In this document: in pieces, positions 1-6,014 of the stretch | How positions within the stretch are numbered: the first letter of the stretch is position 1 | Layout of the letters: every line of letters begins with the position of its first letter | DNA from: Alphaproteobacteria bacterium | GTDB lineage: Bacteria; Pseudomonadota; Alphaproteobacteria; Geminicoccales; Geminicoccaceae | DNA: 7,004 bases | Direction: 5' to 3' | NCBI GenBank assembly: GCA_026982585.1 | Contig: JALSGW010000006.1 | Coordinates: forward strand, 1-7,004 | The notes under the pieces: generated by a model | Database searches by the model: none | Told to the model about the DNA's origin: nothing | The model's input: the letters and a program-made list of their open reading frames with translations, nothing else | Position numbers and translations under genes: made by a program

Positions 1-437
1 AGCAGCCCGTGGTAGCCGAAGATCAGCGCCATCATCGGCACGTTGAGGAAGGCGAGGGCGAAGGGGAGCATGCCGTCGGGATTGGGATAGAGGCGCACCA
101 GCAGCAGGCTCGCCACCTCGCCCAGGGCCCACAGCCCGAGCCCGAGCCCGAGCGCCAGACCCAGCACCTCGCCGCCGAAGCGGGGCGCGCCGACGAAACG
201 GGGGGCGAGCCGCGCCACCGCCCCCGGCACGCCGCTGCCGATCAAAAACTCCGCCAGGGTCAACAGCGACATGATGATGCCGTAGAGGCCGAAGGCCACC
301 GGGCCGAGATGGCGGGCGAGCAGCACCGCGATCACCAGCCCGCCGCCCAGGAACACGATCCGCGCCAGAAACAGCCACAGGGTGCCCCGGCCCATCACCG
401 GAGCGGCCCCCTCCCGCACACCGCACCGCCCCGCCAT
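1..437 (-). CDS. Wzx-like oligosaccharide/polysaccharide flippase, N-terminal part (cut by left edge)
   Basis: Integral inner-membrane protein of the polysaccharide-biosynthesis (Wzx/RfbX, MOP superfamily) exporter type; such proteins flip lipid-linked oligosaccharides to the periplasmic face. About 145 codons are present; family members are usually 400-500 residues, so roughly two thirds lies beyond position 1. Visible hydrophobic segments are at about residues 18-41, 48-68, 91-116 and 124-142. The motif ARHLGPVAFGLYG (41-53) just after the first segment is typical of the family and is followed by a conserved-looking GVPGAVARLAPRF stretch. The ATG at 437 lies 4 bases after the stop of the GMC oxidoreductase, suggesting translational coupling. 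A GTG at 398 or ATG at 395, preceded by a GGGAGGGGG run, is an alternative start that would place the first membrane segment almost at the N-terminus. Family assignment is strong; the transported glycan is unknown. Confidence 0.82.
   Translation of the reverse strand, partial: MAGRCGVREGAAPVMGRGTLWLFLARIVFLGGGLVIAVLLARHLGPVAFGLYGIIMSLLTLAEFLIGSGVPGAVARLAPRFVGAPRFGGEVLGLALGLGLGLWALGEVASLLLVRLYPNPDGMLPFALAFLNVPMMALIFGYHGL
133..150. repeat. Three perfect copies of the hexamer AGCCCG
   Basis: Three head-to-tail AGCCCG units lie inside the flippase gene, where the minus strand encodes alternating Gly-Leu in the third membrane segment. A change of one unit would keep the frame and alter the helix by two residues. 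It may be no more than codon bias on a Gly/Leu-rich helix. Confidence 0.5.
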
Positions 438-441
438 GGCC

Positions 442-2076
442 TCAGCCCACCGCCATAGCCCGCGGCTGCAGCACCCGCGCGAGGTGGTCCGCAAGCCGCA
501 GGCTCAACGCGAGCAGGGTGAGGGTGGGATTGGCGTGGCCGCCGGTGGGGAACACCGCGCTCGATGCCACGTACAGATTGCGCACGCTCCACACCCTGAG
601 ATCCGGATCCACCACCCCCTGCCGCGGGCTCGCCCCCATGCGCGCGGTGCCGAGGTGATGCGAGGCGTCGGTATAACGGGGGATTCCCTCGCCCGGCTCG
701 AGCGCGCCCAGCCCACACCCGACAAGCGCCCGCCCAAGCCGCTCCTGCAGGCGCCACAAGGATTCGTGCACCGAATCGGGAATGCGCCAGTCCAGCCGCA
801 CCCGCGGCACGCCCAACGGATCGCGCTCCTCGGCAAGGCTCACCCGGCTCTCCGCCACGGGCGGCTGTTCGCAGAAATAGACCACCACATAGCGCCGCTC
901 GCCGCGCCGCGGGCGCAGCCGGTCCTTGAGCAGCCGATAGGCGCGCCACAGCGGATAGGGGAGGATCTCCTTGGGCGGCAGCAGATAGACGAAGTTCTCG
1001 ACCTTGGCCGCCCGGCGGATGTGCGCGAAGTCGAAGCGGCTTCCGGCATGACCGCGGCGGAGGAGCACCTTGCCGAGCTCGACGGCGGCCTGGTAGTGCG
1101 CCTCCGCATAGGAGGAGTGCTCCTCCTCGAAGGTCAGATAGTGGTGCAGGAGCCTCTCCCGCTCCTGCACCTCCCGGGGCAGCGCGAGGCCGAGCTGGAT
1201 TTTGCCGTCGCGAAGGGGATAGGTGCGCATCAGGGGCAGATCGACGTCGCCGCGAATCCGCACCCGACCATAAGCGGCGCGCGGATGGTCCATGAAGAAA
1301 CGGCCGACCAGATCGTGCTCGTTGCCGATCCCCTCCGGCCGGCGCGCGCGGGAGGCCAACAGCAGCCTCGCCACCTCGATGCCGCCGCAGGCCAGCACCA
1401 CCACCTCCCCCCGCGCCTCCAGCCGGCCGCCGTCGAGGCTTTGCGCCACCACCGCGGCAAGCCGCTCGCCCGCCGCATCCAGCCTGAGCTCGGTGACGTT
1501 GGCGTGCAGCACCAGCCGGATGCGCGCGCTGTGCCGGAGCTCGCGCCGGTAGGCCCTGGCGAAGCGCTTGGGCCGCCTGGCCCAGAGCGACAGGGTGGGA
1601 GCGAAGGGACCGGCTTCGAGCAGCCGGCGCTCGGCATCCGACAGGCGCGTGCGGTGGGCCTCGAGGGCGAAGTGGGAAGGGTCGGGCAGCTCCAGGATGC
1701 GCGCCGCCTCCTCCAGCCGCGCCTCGATCGCCTCAAGCGGGATCGGCCAGGCCACATCCGCCACCCAGGGTCGCGGGCCGAGGTCGAAGGCGGTGAGCCG
1801 CATCGAGCGGCCGGCCCAGAGGTTGCAGCTGCCGCCGAATTCGCGCGCCCGATTGACATGGCCGGGGCGCAGCGGATGGCCCACCGAGACCAGCCCGTGG
1901 AGGCTCTGGGTCTCCTCCTCGGGCCCCTCGCCGCCCGCCTCCAGCAGCAGGGAGTCCACGCCCCGCTCGGCGAGCGCCCGGGCGAGGGTGATGCCCGCCG
2001 CCCCGGCGCCGACGATCACCACCGGCGCCCACAGCCGCAGCTCCCGCTCGCCTCCGCGCAGGTCGAGAACCGCCAC
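442..2076 (-). CDS. GMC-family FAD-dependent oxidoreductase
   Basis: A 544-residue flavoprotein of the glucose-methanol-choline oxidoreductase family, which oxidises alcohol groups of sugars, sterols or alkanols using FAD. The FAD Rossmann motif is VVIVGAGAAG (19-28), with the ribose-binding Glu at about 46 in LLLEAGG. FGGSCNLWAGR (80-90) followed by PRPWVADVAWP (101-111) is the usual GMC flavin-contact region. The C-terminal block HHLGTARMG (473-481), VVDPDLRVWSVRNLYVASS and GGHANPTLT (512-520) carries the expected catalytic pair, His473 and probably Asn516, resembling the His/Asn pair of choline and pyranose oxidases. No signal peptide is seen. The GTG start at 2076 is the most upstream possible, because an in-frame TGA lies two codons before it; a GGAG sits 9 bases upstream. 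It is followed 4 bases later by the flippase gene, so a role in tailoring a glycan or its lipid carrier is inferred. The substrate cannot be read from sequence. Confidence 0.92.
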   Translation of the reverse strand: MAVLDLRGGERELRLWAPVVIVGAGAAGITLARALAERGVDSLLLEAGGEGPEEETQSLHGLVSVGHPLRPGHVNRAREFGGSCNLWAGRSMRLTAFDLGPRPWVADVAWPIPLEAIEARLEEAARILELPDPSHFALEAHRTRLSDAERRLLEAGPFAPTLSLWARRPKRFARAYRRELRHSARIRLVLHANVTELRLDAAGERLAAVVAQSLDGGRLEARGEVVVLACGGIEVARLLLASRARRPEGIGNEHDLVGRFFMDHPRAAYGRVRIRGDVDLPLMRTYPLRDGKIQLGLALPREVQERERLLHHYLTFEEEHSSYAEAHYQAAVELGKVLLRRGHAGSRFDFAHIRRAAKVENFVYLLPPKEILPYPLWRAYRLLKDRLRPRRGERRYVVVYFCEQPPVAESRVSLAEERDPLGVPRVRLDWRIPDSVHESLWRLQERLGRALVGCGLGALEPGEGIPRYTDASHHLGTARMGASPRQGVVDPDLRVWSVRNLYVASSAVFPTGGHANPTLTLLALSLRLADHLARVLQPRAMAVG

Positions 2077-2213
2077 GCTTCACCGCTCCGCCCGCTCCGC
2101 CCCCTGCTTAAGGCCAGTTCCGGCAAAAGCACAGCGCCCCGGATACCCGGATGTGCGACCGCAGCACATCTTGCCCGCCCGGCCGCGGCCGTGCTCGAAC
2201 CCTCCCGCAGCCC
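2077..2213. promoter_or_regulatory. Divergent intergenic region between GMC oxidoreductase and ZIP transporter
   Basis: This 137-base region must hold the promoters for both the leftward GMC/flippase pair and the rightward ZIP series, since the two 5' ends face away from each other. No hexamer pair close to a sigma-70 consensus is convincing on either strand. The least GC-rich portion is around 2107-2132 and includes a CTTAAG palindrome at 2107-2112 and a CAAAAGC stretch. An 8-base imperfect tandem repeat (CCCGGATA then CCCGGATG) covers 2138-2153, and a perfect inverted repeat lies at 2150-2170. The regulatory role is inferred from gene orientation only. Confidence 0.5.
2150..2170. promoter_or_regulatory. 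Perfect 7-bp inverted repeat, possible operator
   Basis: GATGTGC (2150-2156) and its exact reverse complement GCACATC (2164-2170) are separated by 7 bases. The repeat lies 43 bases before the ZIP start codon and 74 bases before the GMC start on the other strand. A dyad with this arm length and spacing would suit a dimeric regulator, and one responding to a metal would make sense beside a ZIP gene. It does not match the Fur, Zur or MntR consensus sites that I know. It could equally be a leader hairpin or chance in GC-rich DNA. Confidence 0.3.
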
Positions 2214-2990
2214 ATGACCGACCTGATCCTCATCGCCACCCTGGCCGGCTTCGGCGCCTTCCTCGCCACCTCAAGCGGCGCCCTGCCGGCGCTCCTCTGC
2301 GGCTCCCTCGGCCCGCGCGTCCAAAACGCCCTGCTCGGTTTCGCCGCCGGCGTCATGCTCGCCGCCTCCTTCTTCTCCCTGCTGCTGCCGGCGCTGGAGG
2401 CGGCCGAGGCGATCTACGCGAGCCGCACCGCCGCAGCCCTCATCGCCGCCCTCGCCCTCCTGTTCGGGGCGGCGCTCATGCGCGGCCTCGACCTCTGGGT
2501 GCCGCACGAACACTTCGTGCAGGGCCGCGAGGGGCCGAGGGCGGAGAGCCTGCGCCGCATCTGGCTGCTGATCTTCGCCATCACCCTCCACAACCTCCCG
2601 GAAGGGCTCGCCATCGGCGTCGCCTTCGGCGGCGGCGACCTCACGGCCGGGCTCGCGGTGGCCATCGGCATCGGCATCCAGGACATCCCCGAGGGCATGG
2701 CGGTCGCCCTTTCGCTGGCCGCCCTCGGCTACCGGCGCGGCTTCGCCGCCCTCGTCACCGCCCTCACGGGCGCGGTGGAGCCGCTCGGCGCCTTCGTCGG
2801 CATCGCCGTCGTCACCCTCGCCGCCCCGCTCCTGCCCTGGGGCCTCGCCTTCGCCGCCGGCGCCATGCTCTACGTCATCAGCCACGAGATCATCCCCGAG
2901 ACCCACAGGCGCGGTTTCCAGGACGCCGGCACCCTCGGCCTCATGATCGGTCTTGCGGTGATGATGGTCCTTGATGTGACCTTGGGCTGA
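2214..2990 (+). CDS. ZIP-family divalent metal transporter (GufA/BbZIP-like)
   Basis: A 258-residue inner-membrane protein expected to import Zn(II) or related divalent metals. About eight hydrophobic segments can be drawn: 4-28, 36-60, 72-90, 117-138, 144-170, 176-200, 207-226 and 238-256. The metal-site signatures are present: HNLPEG (126-131) in TM4, QDIPEG (156-161) in TM5 and SHEIIPETH (223-231) after TM7, with Met48 in TM2 and Glu189 in TM6. From memory of the Bordetella bronchiseptica BbZIP structure, its metal ligands match these with a constant offset of 51 residues, so both sites of the binuclear centre appear intact. The short TM3-TM4 loop has a HEH (98-100) that could bind metal. 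The ATG at 2214 is preferred because TM1 begins there. An in-frame ATG at 2151 would add 21 Pro/Arg-rich, non-hydrophobic residues. The Shine-Dalgarno is poor. It heads the rightward series, 41 bases before the next gene. Confidence 0.9.
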   Translation: MTDLILIATLAGFGAFLATSSGALPALLCGSLGPRVQNALLGFAAGVMLAASFFSLLLPALEAAEAIYASRTAAALIAALALLFGAALMRGLDLWVPHEHFVQGREGPRAESLRRIWLLIFAITLHNLPEGLAIGVAFGGGDLTAGLAVAIGIGIQDIPEGMAVALSLAALGYRRGFAALVTALTGAVEPLGAFVGIAVVTLAAPLLPWGLAFAAGAMLYVISHEIIPETHRRGFQDAGTLGLMIGLAVMMVLDVTLG

Positions 2991-2995
2991 GGGCG

Positions 2996-3012
2996 GCGGG
3001 CGCACCGCCCGC
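2996..3012 (+). other. GC-rich hairpin between ZIP and oxidoreductase genes
   Basis: GCGGGCG (2996-3002) and CGCCCGC (3006-3012) form a perfect 7-bp stem with a 3-base CAC loop. It begins 6 bases after the ZIP stop and ends 8 bases before the next ribosome binding site. There is no T-tract, so it is not a standard intrinsic terminator. It could protect or separate the upstream message. Confidence 0.4.
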
Positions 3013-3020
3013 GGAGGTGG

Positions 3021-3025
3021 GGAGG
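3021..3025 (+). promoter_or_regulatory. Ribosome binding site (GGAGG) that fixes the downstream start
   Basis: GGAGG at 3021-3025 lies 6 bases before the ATG at 3032. This decides for that ATG over the in-frame GTG at 3017, which lies before the motif. Confidence 0.8.
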
Positions 3026-3031
3026 CGAACC

Positions 3032-4630
3032 ATGAAGACCCGCTATGATGCCATCATCATCGGCGGCGGCCACAACGGGCTGGTGTGCGCCGCCTATCTC
3101 GCCAGGGCCGGGCTTGAGGTGCTGGTGCTCGAACGGCGGCCCGTGATCGGCGGTGCCGCGGTGAGCGAGGAGACGGTGCCGGGCTTCACCTTCTCCACCT
3201 TCTCCTACGTCATGAGCCTGCTGCATCCGAAGATCATCCGCGAGCTCGAACTCCGCCGCTTCGGACTCGAGGTGCTGCCGGCCTCGGACCTGTTCTGCCC
3301 GGTGGACGGCAAGGACTTCCTCCTGCTCTCCGAGGACGTGGCCAAGACCCAGGCGAGCTTCGCCCGCTTCAGCCGCAGGGACGCCGAAACCTACCCGGCC
3401 TTCGCCCGCCACCTCGAGGAGTGCGCCGGCCTCGTGCGCCGCTTCCTGTTCGAGACCCCCCCGGACCCCGCCCGGGGTGACCTGCGCGGCCGCACGGAGA
3501 CCCTCGCGCTGCTCTGGCGCCACCGCCGCATCGGCCGGGGATTCCACCGGCTCGTCGACCTCTTCACCCTCTCCGCCGCCGACTTCCTCGACCGCTGGTT
3601 CGAAAGCCCGATCATCAAGGCCGTCTTCGCCTACTACGCCTCCATCGGCACCTTCGCCGGCCCGCGCTCGCCCGGCTCCGCCTACGTCATCCTCCACCAC
3701 GTCATGGGCGAACACGAGGGGGCGGCCGGCTGGGGCTTCGTGCGCGGCGGCATGGGCGCCATCAGCCGCGCGCTCGCCGAATCCGGCAAACGCTTCGGCG
3801 TCGCCATCGCCACCGAGGCCGAGGTGGCCGAGATCCGCATCCGAGACGGCCAGGCCCAGGGGGTGGTGCTCGCCGACGGGCGGGAATTCCAGGCCCCGAT
3901 CATCGCCGCCAACCTCCACGCCAAACTGCTCTACGAACGGCTGATCGGCGCCCGACACCTGCCCGCCGAGGTGCTCGCGGACATCCGCCACTACCGCACC
4001 CTCTCCACCGCCTTCAAGATCAACATCGCCGCCTCCGCACCGCCCGCCTACACCGCCTTCGACCCGGAGCGGGCGGGCATCGACTATCCCGCCTACGTCC
4101 ACATCGCCCCCGACCTCGACTGGCTCGAGCGCGCCTTCGACGACGCCAAATACGGGCGCTTCTCGGCCCGCCCCTTCATGACCCCGGTGGTGCCCACGGT
4201 GCGCGACACCACCATCGCCCCGCCCGGCCGGCACGTGGTCCATCTGTTCGGCGGCCACGCCCCCTATACGCTGCGCGAGGGAAACTGGAAGGAGGCCAAG
4301 GACCGCTTCGCCCGCACCGTGCTTGAGACCCTCGAGCTCTTCGCGCCGGGCTTCTCCTCCCACATCATCGACATGCAGGTGCTCGCCCCGCCCGACATCG
4401 AGGCCATCCTCAACCTCCCCGGCGGCCACATCTTCCACGGCGAACTGGCGCCGGACCAGCTGTTCTGGAAACGCCCCATCCCCGGCTACGCCGACTATCG
4501 CACCCCGATCCGCGGCGTCTATCTGTGCGGCTCCTCCGCCCATCCGGGCGGCGGCGTTTCGGGGATCCCGGGGCACAATGCGGCGCGGGAGATCCTGCGC
4601 GACCGCAGGTGGAGGCGGCTTCGCTCCTGA
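3032..4630 (+). CDS. PYROXD2/phytoene dehydrogenase-like FAD-dependent oxidoreductase
   Basis: A 532-residue flavoprotein of the amine-oxidase/phytoene-desaturase superfamily, closest in style to the PYROXD2 (NAD(P)/FAD-dependent oxidoreductase) group rather than to true carotenoid CrtI. The N-terminal dinucleotide-binding motif is YDAIIIGGGHNG (5-16), with Glu34 for the FAD ribose and VIGGAA (38-43) after it; the HNG variant of the motif is characteristic of this group. EETVPGFTFSTFSYV (46-60) follows. A central WGFVRGGMG block is the usual second-domain signature. The C-terminal FAD motif GVYLCGSSAHPGGGVSGIPG (495-514) is complete, and length is normal for bacterial members. No signal peptide or membrane anchor is seen, so it should be cytoplasmic or peripheral. 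Human PYROXD2 is mitochondrial with unclear chemistry, and the bacterial substrate is also unknown. No carotenoid genes lie nearby, arguing against a pigment role. It probably shares a transcript with the ZIP gene. Confidence 0.9.
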   Translation: MKTRYDAIIIGGGHNGLVCAAYLARAGLEVLVLERRPVIGGAAVSEETVPGFTFSTFSYVMSLLHPKIIRELELRRFGLEVLPASDLFCPVDGKDFLLLSEDVAKTQASFARFSRRDAETYPAFARHLEECAGLVRRFLFETPPDPARGDLRGRTETLALLWRHRRIGRGFHRLVDLFTLSAADFLDRWFESPIIKAVFAYYASIGTFAGPRSPGSAYVILHHVMGEHEGAAGWGFVRGGMGAISRALAESGKRFGVAIATEAEVAEIRIRDGQAQGVVLADGREFQAPIIAANLHAKLLYERLIGARHLPAEVLADIRHYRTLSTAFKINIAASAPPAYTAFDPERAGIDYPAYVHIAPDLDWLERAFDDAKYGRFSARPFMTPVVPTVRDTTIAPPGRHVVHLFGGHAPYTLREGNWKEAKDRFARTVLETLELFAPGFSSHIIDMQVLAPPDIEAILNLPGGHIFHGELAPDQLFWKRPIPGYADYRTPIRGVYLCGSSAHPGGGVSGIPGHNAAREILRDRRWRRLRS

Positions 4631-4655
4631 GCGCCTGTGCGCATCCCGGTAGGCC

Positions 4656-4684
4656 GGCCGCCTTGCCGCCCCGCGCGGGCGGCC
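4656..4684 (+). terminator. GC-rich hairpin(s) after the PYROXD2-like gene, terminator-like but lacking a T-tract
   Basis: GCCGCCC (4665-4671) and GGGCGGC (4677-4683) form a perfect 7-bp all-GC stem with a 5-base loop. A competing 7-bp stem pairs GGCCGCC (4656-4662) with GGCGGCC (4678-4684). The following bases are CCTAACA, so a U-tract is missing and intrinsic termination would be weak. The structure ends 13 bases before the glycosyltransferase start and could attenuate or separate the two genes, or simply be a by-product of GC content. Confidence 0.3.
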
Positions 4685-4697
4685 CTAACAGAGGCGC

Positions 4698-5927
4698 ATG
4701 GTCTCCGCCCGCCCCGCATCCCGCCCAGCCGGCCCGCCGTCCCGGGTGGTGCTGCTCGACCCCTCCCTCTTCACCCTGCCCTTCGACCTCCACCTCGCCC
4801 GCGCCCTGGCGGAGCTCGGCGCCGAGGTGGGCCTGGTCGGCCGGCCGCTGCGGGAGGGCGAACGGCTGGTCGCGGAGGGTTTCCGCTTCCTGCCCCTGTT
4901 CTACCGTTGGAGCGAGCCGGGACCGCCCCGGGGCGGCCCCCTCCGGCGCCTCGCCAAGGCGCTCGAACACCCGCTCGGCTACAGCCGCCTCCGCTCCTGG
5001 CTGGAGCGGGGACCGCCCGCCGTGCTGCACCTGCAATGGGCGCTCCTGCCGGGCCTCGACCGGCTCGCCTTCGCCCGCCTGGCCCGCCGCCATCTCCCCA
5101 TCCTCACGGTGCACGACGCCGGCCTCCAGCTCCACGACGCCCGAAGCCTGCTCGGTCCCTTCGGAGCGCGGCTGCAGACCCTGGGGCGGGACGCGCTGCT
5201 GCGGCGGATGGCGGGCTTCGTCTGCCACAGCGAGCGGGCCCGAAGCGATCTCCTCGCCCGCGGCATCGCGGCGGAGCGGATCCTGCTGCTGCCCCACCCG
5301 CCGCTCAAGCCCCTCGCCGCCCCCACGGCAGCACCGGCGGCCGACGACCGCTTCACCTTCCTGCTGTTCGGCACCCTCAAACCCTACAAGGGCGTCGATG
5401 TGCTGGTGGAGGCCGGCCTGCGGCTGGCCCGAAGCCGCCGCGACTTCCTGATCCGCATCGCCGGCCAGCCCTTCTTCGACCTCGCACCGCTCCGCCGCCG
5501 CATCGCCGCCGCCGGCGCTGAATCCTGCTTCGCCTTCGAACTCGGCTACCTGCCGGAGGAACGGCTCGCCGCCCTGCTCCAGCAGGCGGGCGCGGTGCTC
5601 TTCCCCTACCGCAAGAGCGAGGGCTCCGGCGCCCTGGCGCTGGCCGCCTCCTACGGCAAGCCGCTGCTCGCGAGCCGGGTCGGGGTGTTCGCCGAACCCC
5701 CGATCGCCGACCATGTGGCGCTCGCCCCGCCCGAGGACGCCGAGGCCCTCACAGCCCTGCTCGCCCGCCTGCTCGACGACCCCGCCTGGCGCGCGCGGCT
5801 GGCCGCCGCCTGCCGCCGCCTGCACCGGGCGCTCGGCGACTGGCGGGATTATGCGCGCGCATGTCTCGCATTTTATTTGGAATGCATGCAAAGCACCCGC
5901 AAATTGTGTTGCGGTTCAACCAGATGA
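4698..5927 (+). CDS. Glycosyltransferase, GT-B fold (GT4/GT1-like)
   Basis: A 409-residue cytoplasmic or membrane-associated glycosyltransferase, expected to move a sugar from a nucleotide-sugar donor to a lipid-linked or other glycan acceptor. The N-terminal acceptor domain starts with RVVLLDPSLFTLPFDLHLARAL (16-37). VLHLQWALLPG (109-119) and ILTVHDAG (135-142) are typical first-domain strands. The C-terminal donor domain begins with FLLFGTLKPYKGVDVLVEA (221-239). The donor phosphate/sugar region is FPYRKSEGSGALALAASYGKPLLAS (302-326). Glu308 fits the first Glu of the EX7E motif, but the second is Ala316, as in some GT4 subgroups. No membrane segment is visible. ATG 4698 has only a weak GAGG just upstream; the 15 or so Pro/Arg/Ala-rich residues before Arg16 are probably disordered. 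The last 20 or so codons are much more AT-rich than the rest and encode a Cys-containing tail (CMQSTRKLCCGSTR). Specificity is unknown; the flippase and GMC genes nearby suggest surface glycan work. Confidence 0.88.
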   Translation: MVSARPASRPAGPPSRVVLLDPSLFTLPFDLHLARALAELGAEVGLVGRPLREGERLVAEGFRFLPLFYRWSEPGPPRGGPLRRLAKALEHPLGYSRLRSWLERGPPAVLHLQWALLPGLDRLAFARLARRHLPILTVHDAGLQLHDARSLLGPFGARLQTLGRDALLRRMAGFVCHSERARSDLLARGIAAERILLLPHPPLKPLAAPTAAPAADDRFTFLLFGTLKPYKGVDVLVEAGLRLARSRRDFLIRIAGQPFFDLAPLRRRIAAAGAESCFAFELGYLPEERLAALLQQAGAVLFPYRKSEGSGALALAASYGKPLLASRVGVFAEPPIADHVALAPPEDAEALTALLARLLDDPAWRARLAAACRRLHRALGDWRDYARACLAFYLECMQSTRKLCCGSTR

Positions 5928-5985
5928 TCTCCCCCTTTTAACTAAACGTTGACATCTCCCGGCCATAGCATAGCGGCGCATATGC
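5868..5985. other. AT-rich patch spanning the GT 3' end and the following intergenic region
   Basis: Base composition changes sharply from about 5868: the end of the glycosyltransferase gene uses TTT, TAT, TTG, TGT, TCA and AGA codons that are rare in the rest of the window. The patch continues through CCCTTTTAACTAAACG to about 5985, where GC-rich coding resumes. It includes an 8-base palindrome TGCATGCA at 5883-5890. It may be a promoter/UP region for the downstream PAS gene that overlaps the upstream coding end, or a recombination junction. Confidence 0.5.
5949..5976 (+). promoter_or_regulatory. Candidate sigma-70 promoter for the PAS-domain gene
   Basis: A perfect -35 hexamer TTGACA lies at 5949-5954, preceded by an A/T-rich stretch that could act as an UP element. 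At the expected 16-base spacing the -10 candidate is TAGCGG (5971-5976), which keeps only the first two consensus bases, so the promoter is weak or needs an activator. Transcription would start near 5983, leaving a leader of about 30 bases before the GTG at 6015. Confidence 0.35.
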
Positions 5986-6014
5986 GGTGCTGCTGCCAGC
6001 GTCGGGGTGTTGCG

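Noticed and set aside
9..458. 149-residue plus-strand frame at the left end
   Set aside because: His/Glu/Gln-rich low-complexity translation that is antisense to the flippase membrane segments.
2085..2103. Repeated CCGCTCCGCC-like motif near the GMC start
   Set aside because: Only two short imperfect copies in simple C/G-rich sequence; no reason to call it a functional repeat.
2151..2213. In-frame N-terminal extension of the ZIP protein from ATG 2151
   Set aside because: The 21 added residues are Cys/Arg/Pro-rich and not hydrophobic, and TM1 begins directly at the ATG at 2214.
382..2217. 611-residue open frame on the plus strand opposite the GMC gene
   Set aside because: The translation is rich in His, Pro, Arg and Gln with no domain motif, while the minus strand here encodes a complete GMC oxidoreductase. 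It is a high-GC antisense artefact.
2108..2356. 82-residue minus-strand frame in the divergent region
   Set aside because: It overlaps the ZIP N-terminus and the intergenic region, lacks motifs, and its Arg/Pro-rich composition is typical of antisense frames here.
2870..4576. 568-residue open frame on the minus strand opposite the PYROXD2-like gene
   Set aside because: The translation is Gly/Glu/Asp/Val-rich low complexity without motifs; the plus strand holds the clear FAD enzyme and its ribosome binding site.
5883..5890. TGCATGCA palindrome as an attachment or recombination site
   Set aside because: Eight bases alone, with no paired copy or integrase in the window, do not support a mobile-element boundary.
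4410..5891. 493-residue minus-strand frame opposite the glycosyltransferase
   Set aside because: Low-complexity Gly/Glu/Ala/Arg sequence with no fold signature; the plus-strand frame has glycosyltransferase motifs.
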